Below, piece by piece: positions 35,436 to 44,267 of a DNA stretch of 64,000 nucleotides. The notes under the pieces are model-generated. The model saw only the letters and a program-made list of their open reading frames with translations, did no database searches and was not told the DNA's origin. The stretch spans positions 34,608-98,607 of the forward strand of contig NZ_JARXVG010000018.1 of assembly GCF_029892485.1 (NCBI RefSeq), in the 5' to 3' direction. The translations under genes were made by a program, and so were the position numbers. The stretch's first letter is position 1. The number at the start of each line of letters is the position of its first letter. The DNA comes from Variovorax boronicumulans (GTDB lineage Bacteria > Pseudomonadota > Gammaproteobacteria > Burkholderiales > Burkholderiaceae_C).

Positions 35436-36976
35436 GGACGGCCTTGGGATGGAGAAGAAGTGGACGAAAGACGAAGGGTTGAAAACAGCTGGCGCGCACG
35501 CACGATGCGCGCGGTGTCGCTCAGGGCGCTCGCGAGGCCGGGGCTTTCCTCGGCGGCGCGCGGCAGGTCGGCCAGCAGGTGCAGCGCATCGGCATGCAGC
35601 AGCGCGGCCGCGTTGCCGAGCACCTGGCGCAGCACGTAGTCGTTGACGAGGTCGCCGCGTTCCACACGCAGGCGCAGCGCGGGAGCGAGCTTGAGCGAGA
35701 GTTCGGCGGAAGGGGTTTCGCCGGGCGCGCAGGCCTGGTCGGCATAGGCGACGACTTCCTGCACGCCGTTACCGGATTCGCCGAGCTCGCTCGCCCAGTG
35801 GCGCTCGCGCCGTTCGCGGGGCAGCAGCGCGAGCAGCTGGCCGACCCATGCGCGCTGGCTGCGCGGGCGATCGAGCATCGCGTCGCACCAGTCGACATCG
35901 GGCACGGCGAGGACGGCTTCGTTCCAGCCGCGCAGCAGGGCGTCTTTCCAGTCGCTCTTGGCGGCCCACTCGAGCAGTGCGGCGGCGGTCATGGCGGTAT
36001 GCGCGGTCCACCACGAGAGCGGCGTTTGCCGCACGAGCTGGTAGAGCCACCAGGCGCGCTCGCCCAGGCTTTCGTGGGTGGGGCGGGCGGCGTCGATGGC
36101 GTCGTCCTTCCAGCGCGGGTCGGCGGCCTCGGGGGCGTTCAGCTGCCATGCGCCGCCTGCCTGCGACAGCAGCGGCGCGAGGAAGGCTTCGATGCGCCGC
36201 ACATGGGCGCTGTCAGGCAGGCGCTGCAGCAGTTCGACCGCGGCTTGGCGCACATCGCGGGCGCGGTCCTTGAGCTGGGCGTCGATGAGGGCTTCGTCGT
36301 CGGGACCGATGTTCTCGGCCAGCGCGCCGAGCAGCGCGGCGCGCTCCTTGGCGGGCAGTTGCGGCAGCTCCGCGGCGAGGCGTTCGCGCGCGGCGGCGGG
36401 GTCGCTGCGGCGTTGCTCGGCGAGCACCGCGCGGCGCTGTTCGAGACTGCCCTCGTCCCAGCGCGTCTGCGCATCGGCCTGCTCGCTGGCGCCGACGGCG
36501 TAGCGCCAGTCGTCGTTGCGCGCGGCGAGCCAGAGGCCGCGCTCGCCGAGCGCCGGGACCACGGCGGGCCGCAGGTCGATGGCGCGGCGGCCGGCGTCGA
36601 GCGCGGTGGGCAAGAGGTTGTGGGGCAGGCGCAGGCCGGCGGCGGTCACCGCGGCGAGGCCTTCGTGCTGCAGGCGCAGCGGGCCGCTCGCAAGCGCATC
36701 GGCGATGGCGGCTTGCAGTGCGGGATCGTCCAGCACCGGGCGCTCGTCGGCGACGGCGACCGGTGCCTCGGAAGACGAAAGGCCCGGCGCCACGAAGCCG
36801 GCACGGCGGCCGATGGCCACGGCGCCTGCGACGCGCAGCAGCTGGCCCTGTGCTTCGCCGGCCTGGATCGCCTGCAGCAATCCGCCGAATTCGCCCCCCA
36901 TGCCCTCGGCCGCCGGCACGGGCTGGCGGGCAGTGCCGACCAACGCGCTCTGCAGCAAGGTATTCCAGTGACTCAT
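35432..36976 (-). CDS. DUF5691 family protein
   Basis: Predicted cytoplasmic, almost wholly helical protein of 514 residues, rich in Ala, Leu, Arg and Glu. The N-terminus MSHWNTLLQSALVGTARQPVP is the family start. The central part (PQLPAKERAALLGALAENIGPDDEALIDAQLKDRARDVRQAAVELL) reads like HEAT-type repeats, which suggests a scaffold for the MoxR/vWA machine. It overlaps both neighbours by four bases (ATGA at each end), so it is tightly coupled between the SWIM and MoxR genes. Biochemical function unknown. Confidence 0.8.
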   Translation of the reverse strand: MSHWNTLLQSALVGTARQPVPAAEGMGGEFGGLLQAIQAGEAQGQLLRVAGAVAIGRRAGFVAPGLSSSEAPVAVADERPVLDDPALQAAIADALASGPLRLQHEGLAAVTAAGLRLPHNLLPTALDAGRRAIDLRPAVVPALGERGLWLAARNDDWRYAVGASEQADAQTRWDEGSLEQRRAVLAEQRRSDPAAARERLAAELPQLPAKERAALLGALAENIGPDDEALIDAQLKDRARDVRQAAVELLQRLPDSAHVRRIEAFLAPLLSQAGGAWQLNAPEAADPRWKDDAIDAARPTHESLGERAWWLYQLVRQTPLSWWTAHTAMTAAALLEWAAKSDWKDALLRGWNEAVLAVPDVDWCDAMLDRPRSQRAWVGQLLALLPRERRERHWASELGESGNGVQEVVAYADQACAPGETPSAELSLKLAPALRLRVERGDLVNDYVLRQVLGNAAALLHADALHLLADLPRAAEESPGLASALSDTARIVRARQLFSTLRLSSTSSPSQGRP

Positions 36977-38322
36977 GTGCGAACTCCAGCCAGGGTCCAG
37001 ACCGGCGCGCTGCCCGCCGCGGCACCCGAGGTCCAGGCGGTCAGCGGCGCGAACTGCTCGCCGTCCCATTCGCCGAAGACGCGCAGCGGCGCGCCGCCCG
37101 AGTGCGCCATCAGTTGCCAGGCTTCCTGCGTCGCCAGTTGCATCGGCAAGGCCTGTGGCGCGGCATCGAGGCGCAGCCACCATTGGTCGCCGTGCCGCGC
37201 GGGCACGGCCTCGGCCCACACCATCGGCAGCAGCGGTTGCCAGGGATTGGCGGCGATCTGCTGTGCCATGCGTTGCCACTCGTCGGGGGTATCGGTCGCG
37301 GGCTGCGTCGATGCGGGCGCATCCCCCAGCAGCTCGGCCACCAGCGCGCGCTGCGAAGCGTGGCCAGGATAGAAGCACAGCACCGCGGCGCGCTCGCTAC
37401 CGCTGACCCACCCGGTTTCGAAACCGCGACCGCCATGCGAGTAATCGAGCAGCAGCGCACGCCGCCCGCTCGCGCGGCCTTGCAGCCATACATGGCGCTC
37501 GACCAGCTTCGCGTCGCGCTCGTCGGTGCACTGGCCCAGCACGAGCCAGTGGTCGCTGATGCGTTCGCCGTCCGCGAGCAGGCCTTCGCGGTCCTGCGGC
37601 CAGCCGAGCGCGATGCGCAGGTCGGCCAGCGTGGCGGGCGAAAGCGACTCGCGGCGCGGCACCGCATCGACGATCAGTTGAAGACGCCCCAGTCGGTCGA
37701 GCAGCCGCGCCGGCCAGCCTTCGCCCGCGCCGATGAGCTCGGCCGCCTGCGTGATGCGCTGGCCGAGCCCCGGCGCCTGCGCATCGACCATGCGCGCCGC
37801 CATCGCGCCCCACGCCTGCTGCTGCTCGCTGCCGAGCGATGCCAGGCCGCGCTGGGTCTGGTCGTCGAGCCAGCGCGCGAGCTCCTGCACGCCGGCCTCG
37901 ATGCGCTTCCAGCGCTGGGCATCGCGCTTGACGGCCGCTGCGGGATCGGGCGCGGCCGCGGGTTCGGCGGCGCGCGCTTCTTTCTTCTCGGCCTTGTCGC
38001 GGCGCGAGGCGATCCACTCGGCCACCCACGGTGGCGGCGTGCCGGCGGTGAAGCTGGCACCGCTCTGCGCGCGCAACAGCATCAGCGCGAGGCCGTGCTT
38101 GCAGGGGAACTTGCGGCTCGGGCAGGAGCAGCGGAAAACGGGGCCGGAGAGATCGACCTGCGTCTGGTACGGCTTGCTGCCGCTGCCCTGGCATTCGCCC
38201 CAGACGGCCTCGTCGGAATACCCGAGCGTGGGCCACTTGGCCGGTGCGAGCAGGCCCTTGGCGGCCTTGGCCGACGCATCGTCGGGCGCGAGCGCCAGGA
38301 CGGCTTCTGTGCTGAGAGTCAT
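36973..38322 (-). CDS. SWIM zinc-finger protein (YehQ-like)
   Basis: Protein of 449 residues. The SWIM zinc site is C65-x-C67-x6-C74-x-H76 in FRCSCPSRKFPCKHGLALML, a module that binds DNA or protein. The remainder is helical, with an Ala/Lys/Glu-rich linker near residues 100-125, followed by a C-terminal beta-rich part. The start at 38322 is chosen so that the conserved MTLSTEAVLALAPDD begins the product. First gene of the MoxR/vWA cassette, overlapping DUF5691 by four bases. In E. coli the SWIM gene yehQ is likewise in the yehLMPQ group but at the other end. Confidence 0.83.
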   Translation of the reverse strand: MTLSTEAVLALAPDDASAKAAKGLLAPAKWPTLGYSDEAVWGECQGSGSKPYQTQVDLSGPVFRCSCPSRKFPCKHGLALMLLRAQSGASFTAGTPPPWVAEWIASRRDKAEKKEARAAEPAAAPDPAAAVKRDAQRWKRIEAGVQELARWLDDQTQRGLASLGSEQQQAWGAMAARMVDAQAPGLGQRITQAAELIGAGEGWPARLLDRLGRLQLIVDAVPRRESLSPATLADLRIALGWPQDREGLLADGERISDHWLVLGQCTDERDAKLVERHVWLQGRASGRRALLLDYSHGGRGFETGWVSGSERAAVLCFYPGHASQRALVAELLGDAPASTQPATDTPDEWQRMAQQIAANPWQPLLPMVWAEAVPARHGDQWWLRLDAAPQALPMQLATQEAWQLMAHSGGAPLRVFGEWDGEQFAPLTAWTSGAAAGSAPVWTLAGVRT

Positions 38323-38374
38323 CGGGGCACCCTCGCGCCGCCCCGCGGCGCGGATGAATGGAAAGACGCGGCCA

Positions 38375-38983
38375 TCAAGGCGCGACGGGATTGCCCGGCG
38401 TGCCGAAGCTGCCGGCCGGAATGGCGGCAGGGGCCGGTGAGCTGTAGGAAACACGCACCGCAGGCGATTGCTGCGGCGTGGAGGCGGCGACCGGCCGGGT
38501 CACGCCGCCCTTGGATACCGTGACCGGCGCAGCGGGCGGAATCGCCGCCACGGGCGCTACGGCGGTGACACCGGACGTGCCGGAGATCGGCACCGTGGCC
38601 CCGACCGCCGCCGCGGTGACCGGCGCGGCGCCGCCCGCGGGCGCGTACCCGGCTTTCCCCGCATTGGGATCGTGCAGCACCACGCTCTTGCCCACGCCCA
38701 CGCCGGTGCCGATCGGCCCGACACCGACGCCGACACCCACGCCTGCCGTGCCGGCGACCACGCCGGTGTTGTTGACCGAGACGCCCGCGCCGAGCGGTCC
38801 CCAGCCGGTGTTCAGGCCGACGGAGAAATTGCCATCCTTGGTCGCGCCGAGCCCGAGCGAGAGCCCGGGCACCAGCGGAATGCCGATGTGATAGTGCGAA
38901 CAGCCGCTCACCAGGAGCATCGCCAGCAGCGCCGCCGGAACGACGGCTGCTGCTGCACGAAAGGTGGGCGGCCGGGCGTTCAC
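38375..38983 (-). CDS. Glycine/alanine-rich lipoprotein coupled to htpG
   Basis: Protein of 202 residues. The signal peptide ends in the lipobox VSGC, so the following CSHYHIGIP is the mature lipidated start. The next 60 residues are glycine-rich with GVGVG repeats (LGAGVSVNNTGVVAGTAGVGVG), and the C-terminal part is Ala/Pro/Val-rich and low complexity. Start is GTG 38983, whose GTGA overlaps the htpG stop; no ATG preserves the signal peptide. I know no function. Translational coupling to a heat-shock chaperone is unusual. Confidence 0.75.
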   Translation of the reverse strand: MNARPPTFRAAAAVVPAALLAMLLVSGCSHYHIGIPLVPGLSLGLGATKDGNFSVGLNTGWGPLGAGVSVNNTGVVAGTAGVGVGVGVGPIGTGVGVGKSVVLHDPNAGKAGYAPAGGAAPVTAAAVGATVPISGTSGVTAVAPVAAIPPAAPVTVSKGGVTRPVAASTPQQSPAVRVSYSSPAPAAIPAGSFGTPGNPVAP

Positions 38984-41034
38984 ACCAGCAGCGCGTTGAC
39001 GCGCCTCACATAGGCCGCGGGGTCGGCCGGCAGCCCGCCTTCGGCAAGCAGTGCCTGGTCGAACAGGATGTTGGCAAGGTCGTCGAAGTGCTCGGAGCTT
39101 TCGAGCTTCTTCACCAGCGCATGCTCGGCGTTGACTTCGAGCACCGGCTTCAGGTCGGGCGCGGGCTGGCCGGCCTGCTTGAGCATGCGCGCGAGCTGCG
39201 TGCTCATGCCGCCGTCCTGCACCACGAGGCAGGCGGGCGAGTCGACCAGGCGGGTGGTCACGCGCACGTCGTCGGCCTTGTCCTTGAGGGCTTCCTTCAG
39301 GCGCTCGAGCAGCGGCTTGAAGGATTCGGCGGCCTCCTCGGCGGCCTTCTTCTCGGCCTCGTCCTGCAGCTTGCCCAGATCGACCGCGCCCTTGGCCACG
39401 CTTTGCAAAGGCGTGCCGTCGAACTCGGTGAGGTAGTTGAGTGCCCACTCGTCCACGCGGTCGGTCATGAGCAGCACCTCGATGCCCTTCTTCTTGAAGA
39501 CCTCCAGCTGCGGGCTGTTCCTGGCGCCGGCCAGGGTGTCGGCCGTGATGTAGTAGATCGCGTCCTGGCCGTCCTTCATGCGCGCCTTGTAGTCGGCCAG
39601 GCTCACGGTCACGGCGTCGCTGGTGCTCGAGGCGAAGCGCAGCAGCTTGGCAATGCGGTCGCGGTTGCCCATGTCTTCGCCCAGGCCCTCTTTGAGCACG
39701 GCGCCGAACTCGGCGTAGAACTTGGCGTACTTGCCCGATTCATCGGCATGCGCGGCGGCAGCTTCGGCGGCCGGGGTGACGTTCTTGTCGACCACGTCGG
39801 TGACACCCGCACTGTCGGCGAGCGCTTCGGTCGGCTCGGGGGCCGGCACCGATTCGCCCGAACCCACGTCGATCTTGCCTTCGCTGCTCTCGGGCGCGGT
39901 CTTCTGCTTCTTGGCCAGGTCTTCGAGCATGGAGAGCACGCGCTTGGTGCTGCCCTCGCGGATGGCCTTCACGTCGCGGCTTTCCTGCAGCAGCTCGCGG
40001 CTCACGTTCAGCGGCAGGTCGGCCGAGTCGATCACGCCCTTGACGAAGCGCAGGTAGCTCGGCAGCAGCGCCTCGGCGTCGTCCATGATGAAGACGCGCT
40101 TGACGTAGAGCTTGACGCCCGCGCTCTTGTCGCGGTTCCACAGGTCGAACGGGGCCTTGGCGGGGATGTAGAGCAGCTGCGTGTACTCGGTGCTGCCCTC
40201 CACGCGGTTGTGGCTCCAGGCGAGCGGCGCCTCGTAGTCGTGGCTGATGCTCTTGTAGAAGTCCTCGTACTGCTCGGGCGTGATGTCCTTCTTGGGGCGG
40301 CTCCAGAGGGCGTTGGCCTTGTTGACCGTTTCCCACTCGCCGGTCTTCACCATGTCGCCGGGCTGGTCGTTCTCGCCTTCCTTCCACTCTTCCTTTTCCA
40401 TGAGGATCGGGAGCGAGATGTGGTCGGAGTACTTGCCGACGATCTGCTTCAACTTCCAGGCGTTGAGGTATTCGTCGGCATCGTCGCGCAGGTGCAGCGT
40501 GATGCTGGTGCCGCGCTCGGCGCGGGTGATGTCGGCCACCTCGAAGTCGCCGGCGCCGCCGCTGACCCAGCGCACGCCCTGGTCGGCCGGCAAACCGGCA
40601 CGGCGCGATTCGACGCTGATCTTGTCGGCCACGATGAAGCCCGAATAGAAGCCCACGCCGAACTGGCCGATGAGCTGGGCGTCGGCCTTCTGGTCGCCGC
40701 TGAGCTTGCTCATGAAGTCCTTGGTGCCGCTCTTGGCGATGGTGCCCAGGTTGTCGATGGCTTCCTGGCGCGACAGGCCGATGCCCTTGTCGGTGATGGT
40801 GAGGGTGCGCGCGGCCTTGTCGAACGAGAGGCGCACGTCCAGGTCGGGCTGGTCTTCGTACAGCTCGGGATGGTCGAGCGCCTCGAAACGCAGCTTGTCG
40901 CACGCGTCGGACGCGTTCGAGATCAGCTCGCGCAGGAAGATTTCCTTGTTGGAGTAGAGCGCATGCGTGACGAGGTGCAGCAGTTGCGCGACTTCAGCCT
41001 GGAACGGGAGTTTGGTGTTGGAGGTATCAGCCAT
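38980..41034 (-). CDS. htpG: Molecular chaperone HtpG (Hsp90) with an insertion
   Basis: Hsp90-family ATP-dependent chaperone of 684 residues in the cytoplasm. The N-terminal GHKL ATPase domain carries ELISNASDACDKLRFEAL, the TDKGIGLS region and the lid motif GQFGVGFYSGF. Middle and C-terminal dimerisation domains follow. E. coli HtpG has 624 residues; the extra length is mostly an acidic, Ala/Pro-rich insertion at about residues 377-433, between EDLAKK and KYAKFYAEFG of the middle domain. No strong ribosome site precedes ATG 41034. I see no sigma-32 promoter I can defend. Confidence 0.95.
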   Translation of the reverse strand: MADTSNTKLPFQAEVAQLLHLVTHALYSNKEIFLRELISNASDACDKLRFEALDHPELYEDQPDLDVRLSFDKAARTLTITDKGIGLSRQEAIDNLGTIAKSGTKDFMSKLSGDQKADAQLIGQFGVGFYSGFIVADKISVESRRAGLPADQGVRWVSGGAGDFEVADITRAERGTSITLHLRDDADEYLNAWKLKQIVGKYSDHISLPILMEKEEWKEGENDQPGDMVKTGEWETVNKANALWSRPKKDITPEQYEDFYKSISHDYEAPLAWSHNRVEGSTEYTQLLYIPAKAPFDLWNRDKSAGVKLYVKRVFIMDDAEALLPSYLRFVKGVIDSADLPLNVSRELLQESRDVKAIREGSTKRVLSMLEDLAKKQKTAPESSEGKIDVGSGESVPAPEPTEALADSAGVTDVVDKNVTPAAEAAAAHADESGKYAKFYAEFGAVLKEGLGEDMGNRDRIAKLLRFASSTSDAVTVSLADYKARMKDGQDAIYYITADTLAGARNSPQLEVFKKKGIEVLLMTDRVDEWALNYLTEFDGTPLQSVAKGAVDLGKLQDEAEKKAAEEAAESFKPLLERLKEALKDKADDVRVTTRLVDSPACLVVQDGGMSTQLARMLKQAGQPAPDLKPVLEVNAEHALVKKLESSEHFDDLANILFDQALLAEGGLPADPAAYVRRVNALLV

Positions 41035-41315
41035 TGGGAAAAGTGAGGTCGGATCGAAAAAATTCTAAGTCGGCCCGGCGAGCTAATGACGCCGCGCCAC
41101 CAACTTCTTCAGGTAAGGCGTGGTGTCCAAAAAACAACGGCGGAAGGGTTTTAAACAGCGCAGCTTTTCACGTCGCGCCCGGAACAATTTGGCAGGAACC
41201 TCCTAAATGAGTACTTAAGACCCACAAAAGTTACCCAAATTAACATTTGTCAATTACTCTCCGCCCCCTGATTGCAACCGGGCCGCACAGCCCAAAGGAA
41301 CGGAGATGTTGTTGG

Positions 41316-43589
41316 ATGACGCGCGTGGCACTGTCGATTGCCGCCGGCCCGGCCGGCATGCCGTGGCGTCGTGCCGTCGTCGGGATGGGCGCCGGCTGCC
41401 TGTTGGCGCTGGCCTGTCTTTCGCAGGCGATGGCGCAGTCCGACCCAGGGAAGGCGACGGCCGTGCAACCCGCCGCAGCTGATGCGCGCATACAGTCGAT
41501 GGACCGCGCCCAGGCCGAGCAGGCGCGCCTGAAGGCGCTCATCGAAGCCGCCCCGAAGGCCTACCAGGACAACTTCATGGGCGCCCCGGAAGCCGGCGCC
41601 GCCTCCGCCGGCGACGACACGCCCGAAGCTGAGCAACCGCAGGGCTTTCGCGCCTGGCTGGTCGAGAGCCGCATCGGCTTCGGCGATTCGGCCGCCTCCG
41701 GCTACAGCCGGCAGCGCGCGACCGAGCTCGGCCAGCGCCTGGAATACCGCCAGGAAACGCTCAATTACGGGGAGTTCGTGCTGCAGGCGGATGGGCGGCA
41801 TCTGAGTGGTGACGGCCAGGCGAGCGGCGGGAGCGTAGGGTCGCTCAGCTACGCCAGGGAAGCGACCAGCCAGCGCCTCACGCTGCGCAACCTGGGCTTT
41901 CCGCTCACCGAGCGGACTTTCGCCGACAGCGCCGTGGGCGACATCTCGAGCGAGCTGACCGAAGGGCTGGGCCGCAACTACCGGCTGTCGCTCGGCACGA
42001 CCACGGTGCGCGGCGTGTCCACGCGCGTCTTCAACCCGGACATCGACCTTCGCGCGGGCTTCGGCGAGCGCGGCAGCCTCACAGGCGGGCCGTACCCGGG
42101 CTTCGAGAAAAGCCAGGGCACGCTCGGCTGGCTCGGCCTCACGCGGCGCTTCGGCGAACTGTGGTCGGCCTCGGCCCAGGTCGACCAGGCGCGCGACATC
42201 CCGGCCTATTACTACGACCCGCTCACCGCGCGCGGCTTCGGCAGCAAGGACGTCATGAGCTGGGCAACCTCGCTGGGCTACGGCCGGGAGGTCCGCAACG
42301 ACGGCGACTTCAAGCTGCGCGCCACGCTGATCGGCAGCCGCATCGCGTCGGCCACGGCCGGCACGCCCGTTGGCGATTCGCAGGGCGTGTTCGTCGAAGG
42401 CAGTGCTCGCACCGGGCGCTTCCGCCACGAGTTCGGCGCGTACAGCACCCAGCCCAATCTGTATTTCGGCGACTACGCGCTGGCCGGGGCGCGCGGCGCC
42501 TACTGGCGCGTGGACCAGAGTTCGAGCCGCATGAACTGGGGCTTCGGCCTGGACCATGAGCGCACCCGGCCGGACACCAGCTTCAGCCTGGCGGGCAGCA
42601 CCCGCACCGGTGCGAGCGGCAACCTGCAATACCTGTTCGATCGCCACACCTCGGTGGGCGGCAGCCTCAGCCTCTACCAGACGCGCTACGACACCACGCC
42701 CGGCACGACCAGCGCGACGCCGAATGCGCGCAGCCTCTACGGCAACGCCTTCTATCAGACGCGTTTCTTCGAATGGCCGCGCAGCCGCTTGAGCCTCACC
42801 GTGCGGCGCAACGAGCAGATCGTGATCGGCGGCGACCGCGCCACCGGCCAGGAGTTGCAGTGGGAACAGGACTGGATCGGCGGCCGCTACGAAACCCTGC
42901 GCCCCGAAGTGACCACCACGCTCGGCTACGCCCAAGACCGCAGCGGCGGCACCGCGCGCAGCTACCCGACGGCGGGCGTGCAGTTCCGCTACTGGATCGA
43001 CAGCAGCTTCAACGTCGGCGGCAACCTGCGCTACACCTCGCAAAGCGGCGGCCTGTACACCAGCCGCGGCCTGTCGGGCTCGCTCACGGCGGAGAAGAAC
43101 CTGGGCCGCGGCTGGCGCGTGGGCTTTGCCGCCAACTTCAACCAGGCGCGCGCCGCAGCGCTGTCGCTCTCGCAGTCGGGCCCCCAGGTCTTTCGCAGCA
43201 ACGACAAGACCGCCTACATCTACCTGCGCTGGGAAGGCAATGCCGGCAGCGCCTTTCCGATGGCGGGCCTGCGCAACGGCAGCGGCGCGGGCGGCGGCAG
43301 CATTGCAGGGCGCGTGTTCTTCGACGCCAACCGCGACGGCGAACAGCAGTCGGGCGAAGGCGGTGCAGCGAATGTCGAAGTCCAACTCGATGGCCGCTAC
43401 CGCACCACCACCGACCGAGATGGCCGCTTCGAATTCCCGCTGGTGACGACCGGTCGCCATCAGCTCTCCCTCACGCCCGAAAGCGTGCCGCTGCCCTGGG
43501 GCACGGCAGGCGATGGCGGCGTGAGCGTCGATGTCCCGCTGCGTGGCCAGGCCACCACCTCGATCCCAGTGGTCAAGGTGGGGGAGTAG
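41316..43589 (+). CDS. Outer-membrane beta-barrel with C-terminal Cna-B/SdrD-like domain, putative usher substitute
   Basis: Protein of 757 residues from ATG 41316 (GGAG 10 nt upstream). ATG 41358 would give a more compact signal peptide, MPWRRAVVGMGAGCLLALACL. After a signal peptide and an N-terminal helical segment rich in Ala and Glu, residues about 110-650 alternate polar and aromatic residues like a large beta-barrel, with many short turns (GDG, GTP, SGG). Residues about 660-757 (GSIAGRVFFDANRDGEQQ) form a Cna-B or SdrD-B-like beta-sandwich. No FimD/PapC usher N-domain or plug was recognisable. It heads a six-gene operon of exported small proteins and a PapD-like chaperone, which suggests a secretion pore for them. 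Confidence 0.75.
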   Translation: MTRVALSIAAGPAGMPWRRAVVGMGAGCLLALACLSQAMAQSDPGKATAVQPAAADARIQSMDRAQAEQARLKALIEAAPKAYQDNFMGAPEAGAASAGDDTPEAEQPQGFRAWLVESRIGFGDSAASGYSRQRATELGQRLEYRQETLNYGEFVLQADGRHLSGDGQASGGSVGSLSYAREATSQRLTLRNLGFPLTERTFADSAVGDISSELTEGLGRNYRLSLGTTTVRGVSTRVFNPDIDLRAGFGERGSLTGGPYPGFEKSQGTLGWLGLTRRFGELWSASAQVDQARDIPAYYYDPLTARGFGSKDVMSWATSLGYGREVRNDGDFKLRATLIGSRIASATAGTPVGDSQGVFVEGSARTGRFRHEFGAYSTQPNLYFGDYALAGARGAYWRVDQSSSRMNWGFGLDHERTRPDTSFSLAGSTRTGASGNLQYLFDRHTSVGGSLSLYQTRYDTTPGTTSATPNARSLYGNAFYQTRFFEWPRSRLSLTVRRNEQIVIGGDRATGQELQWEQDWIGGRYETLRPEVTTTLGYAQDRSGGTARSYPTAGVQFRYWIDSSFNVGGNLRYTSQSGGLYTSRGLSGSLTAEKNLGRGWRVGFAANFNQARAAALSLSQSGPQVFRSNDKTAYIYLRWEGNAGSAFPMAGLRNGSGAGGGSIAGRVFFDANRDGEQQSGEGGAANVEVQLDGRYRTTTDRDGRFEFPLVTTGRHQLSLTPESVPLPWGTAGDGGVSVDVPLRGQATTSIPVVKVGE

Positions 43590-43643
43590 GCAGCGCTTTT
43601 TTTCTCTCTCCCCTCCACTCTCACTTTGAATCGAAAGTTGTTC

Positions 43644-44267
43644 ATGACTCATGCATTCGCTCTTCCCCGCCTGCTGGTGATTTCGGCCGCTGCCCTGGCA
43701 CTCGTTGGCGGTCCTGCAATGGCCGAAAGCCAGTACGGCTACACGACGACCGTCGGTGCACAAGTGACTGCCACCGCGCGCGTCAACCTGTCGATCGTGG
43801 TCCCCAAGCTGATCCTGCTGCGCGTGGGCTCGACCACCGCAGGCGGCGACACGCTCGGATGGACCTCCGGCTTCGACATTCCCCCGACGCCGGTGGCCAA
43901 CAGCAACCAGAATTACGCCTGGAGCGGCGCTGCACCGGTTGCCACCACCAGCGCCAATCCCGGCGCCCTGCTCGCTTCGGCCTGGACCAACAGCAGCGGT
44001 GGCGGCGACCTGAGCTACACGGCCACGGCCTTCGGCACCGGTGGCCCCACGCTCGCCAACATCACCGTGACCTCGGCCGCCTCCACCGGCGCCGCGCTCA
44101 ATCACCCGCTGCCCGCAGCACTGGCCACCGCCAGTACGACAGTCACCCATTTCAACCCCAACGCGCTGTCCAACTCGAACTGGACCTACGCGCTCGCGGG
44201 CACGCCTGGCACCTGGCAGGCCGGCACCTACACCTCGACCGTGACCTACACCGCCACCAGCCTCTGA
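43644..44267 (+). CDS. Exported fimbrial-subunit-like protein 1
   Basis: Protein of 207 residues. Signal peptide MTHAFALPRLLVISAAALALVGG ends AMA. The mature part is Ser/Thr/Gly/Ala-rich with beta-strand patterning: VTATARVNLSIVVPKLILLRVGS near the N-terminus and a terminal AGTYTSTVTYTATSL that looks like the final strand of a pilin domain. There are no cysteines. ATG 43644 is chosen over TTG 43626. The stop overlaps the next start (TGATG). Likely a structural subunit displayed on the surface; the exact family is not recognised. Confidence 0.75.
   Translation: MTHAFALPRLLVISAAALALVGGPAMAESQYGYTTTVGAQVTATARVNLSIVVPKLILLRVGSTTAGGDTLGWTSGFDIPPTPVANSNQNYAWSGAAPVATTSANPGALLASAWTNSSGGGDLSYTATAFGTGGPTLANITVTSAASTGAALNHPLPAALATASTTVTHFNPNALSNSNWTYALAGTPGTWQAGTYTSTVTYTATSL

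Noticed and set aside
39088..41046. Plus-strand frame of 652 codons opposite htpG
   Set aside because: High-GC antisense shadow of a well-recognised chaperone; His/Gly/Leu-rich with no family similarity.
41035..41315. Sigma-54 promoter before the beta-barrel operon (TTGGCAGG stretch)
   Set aside because: The second element (TTGC at the right spacing) is missing. The 281-bp gap is A/T-richer than its surroundings and must hold the promoter, but I cannot place it.
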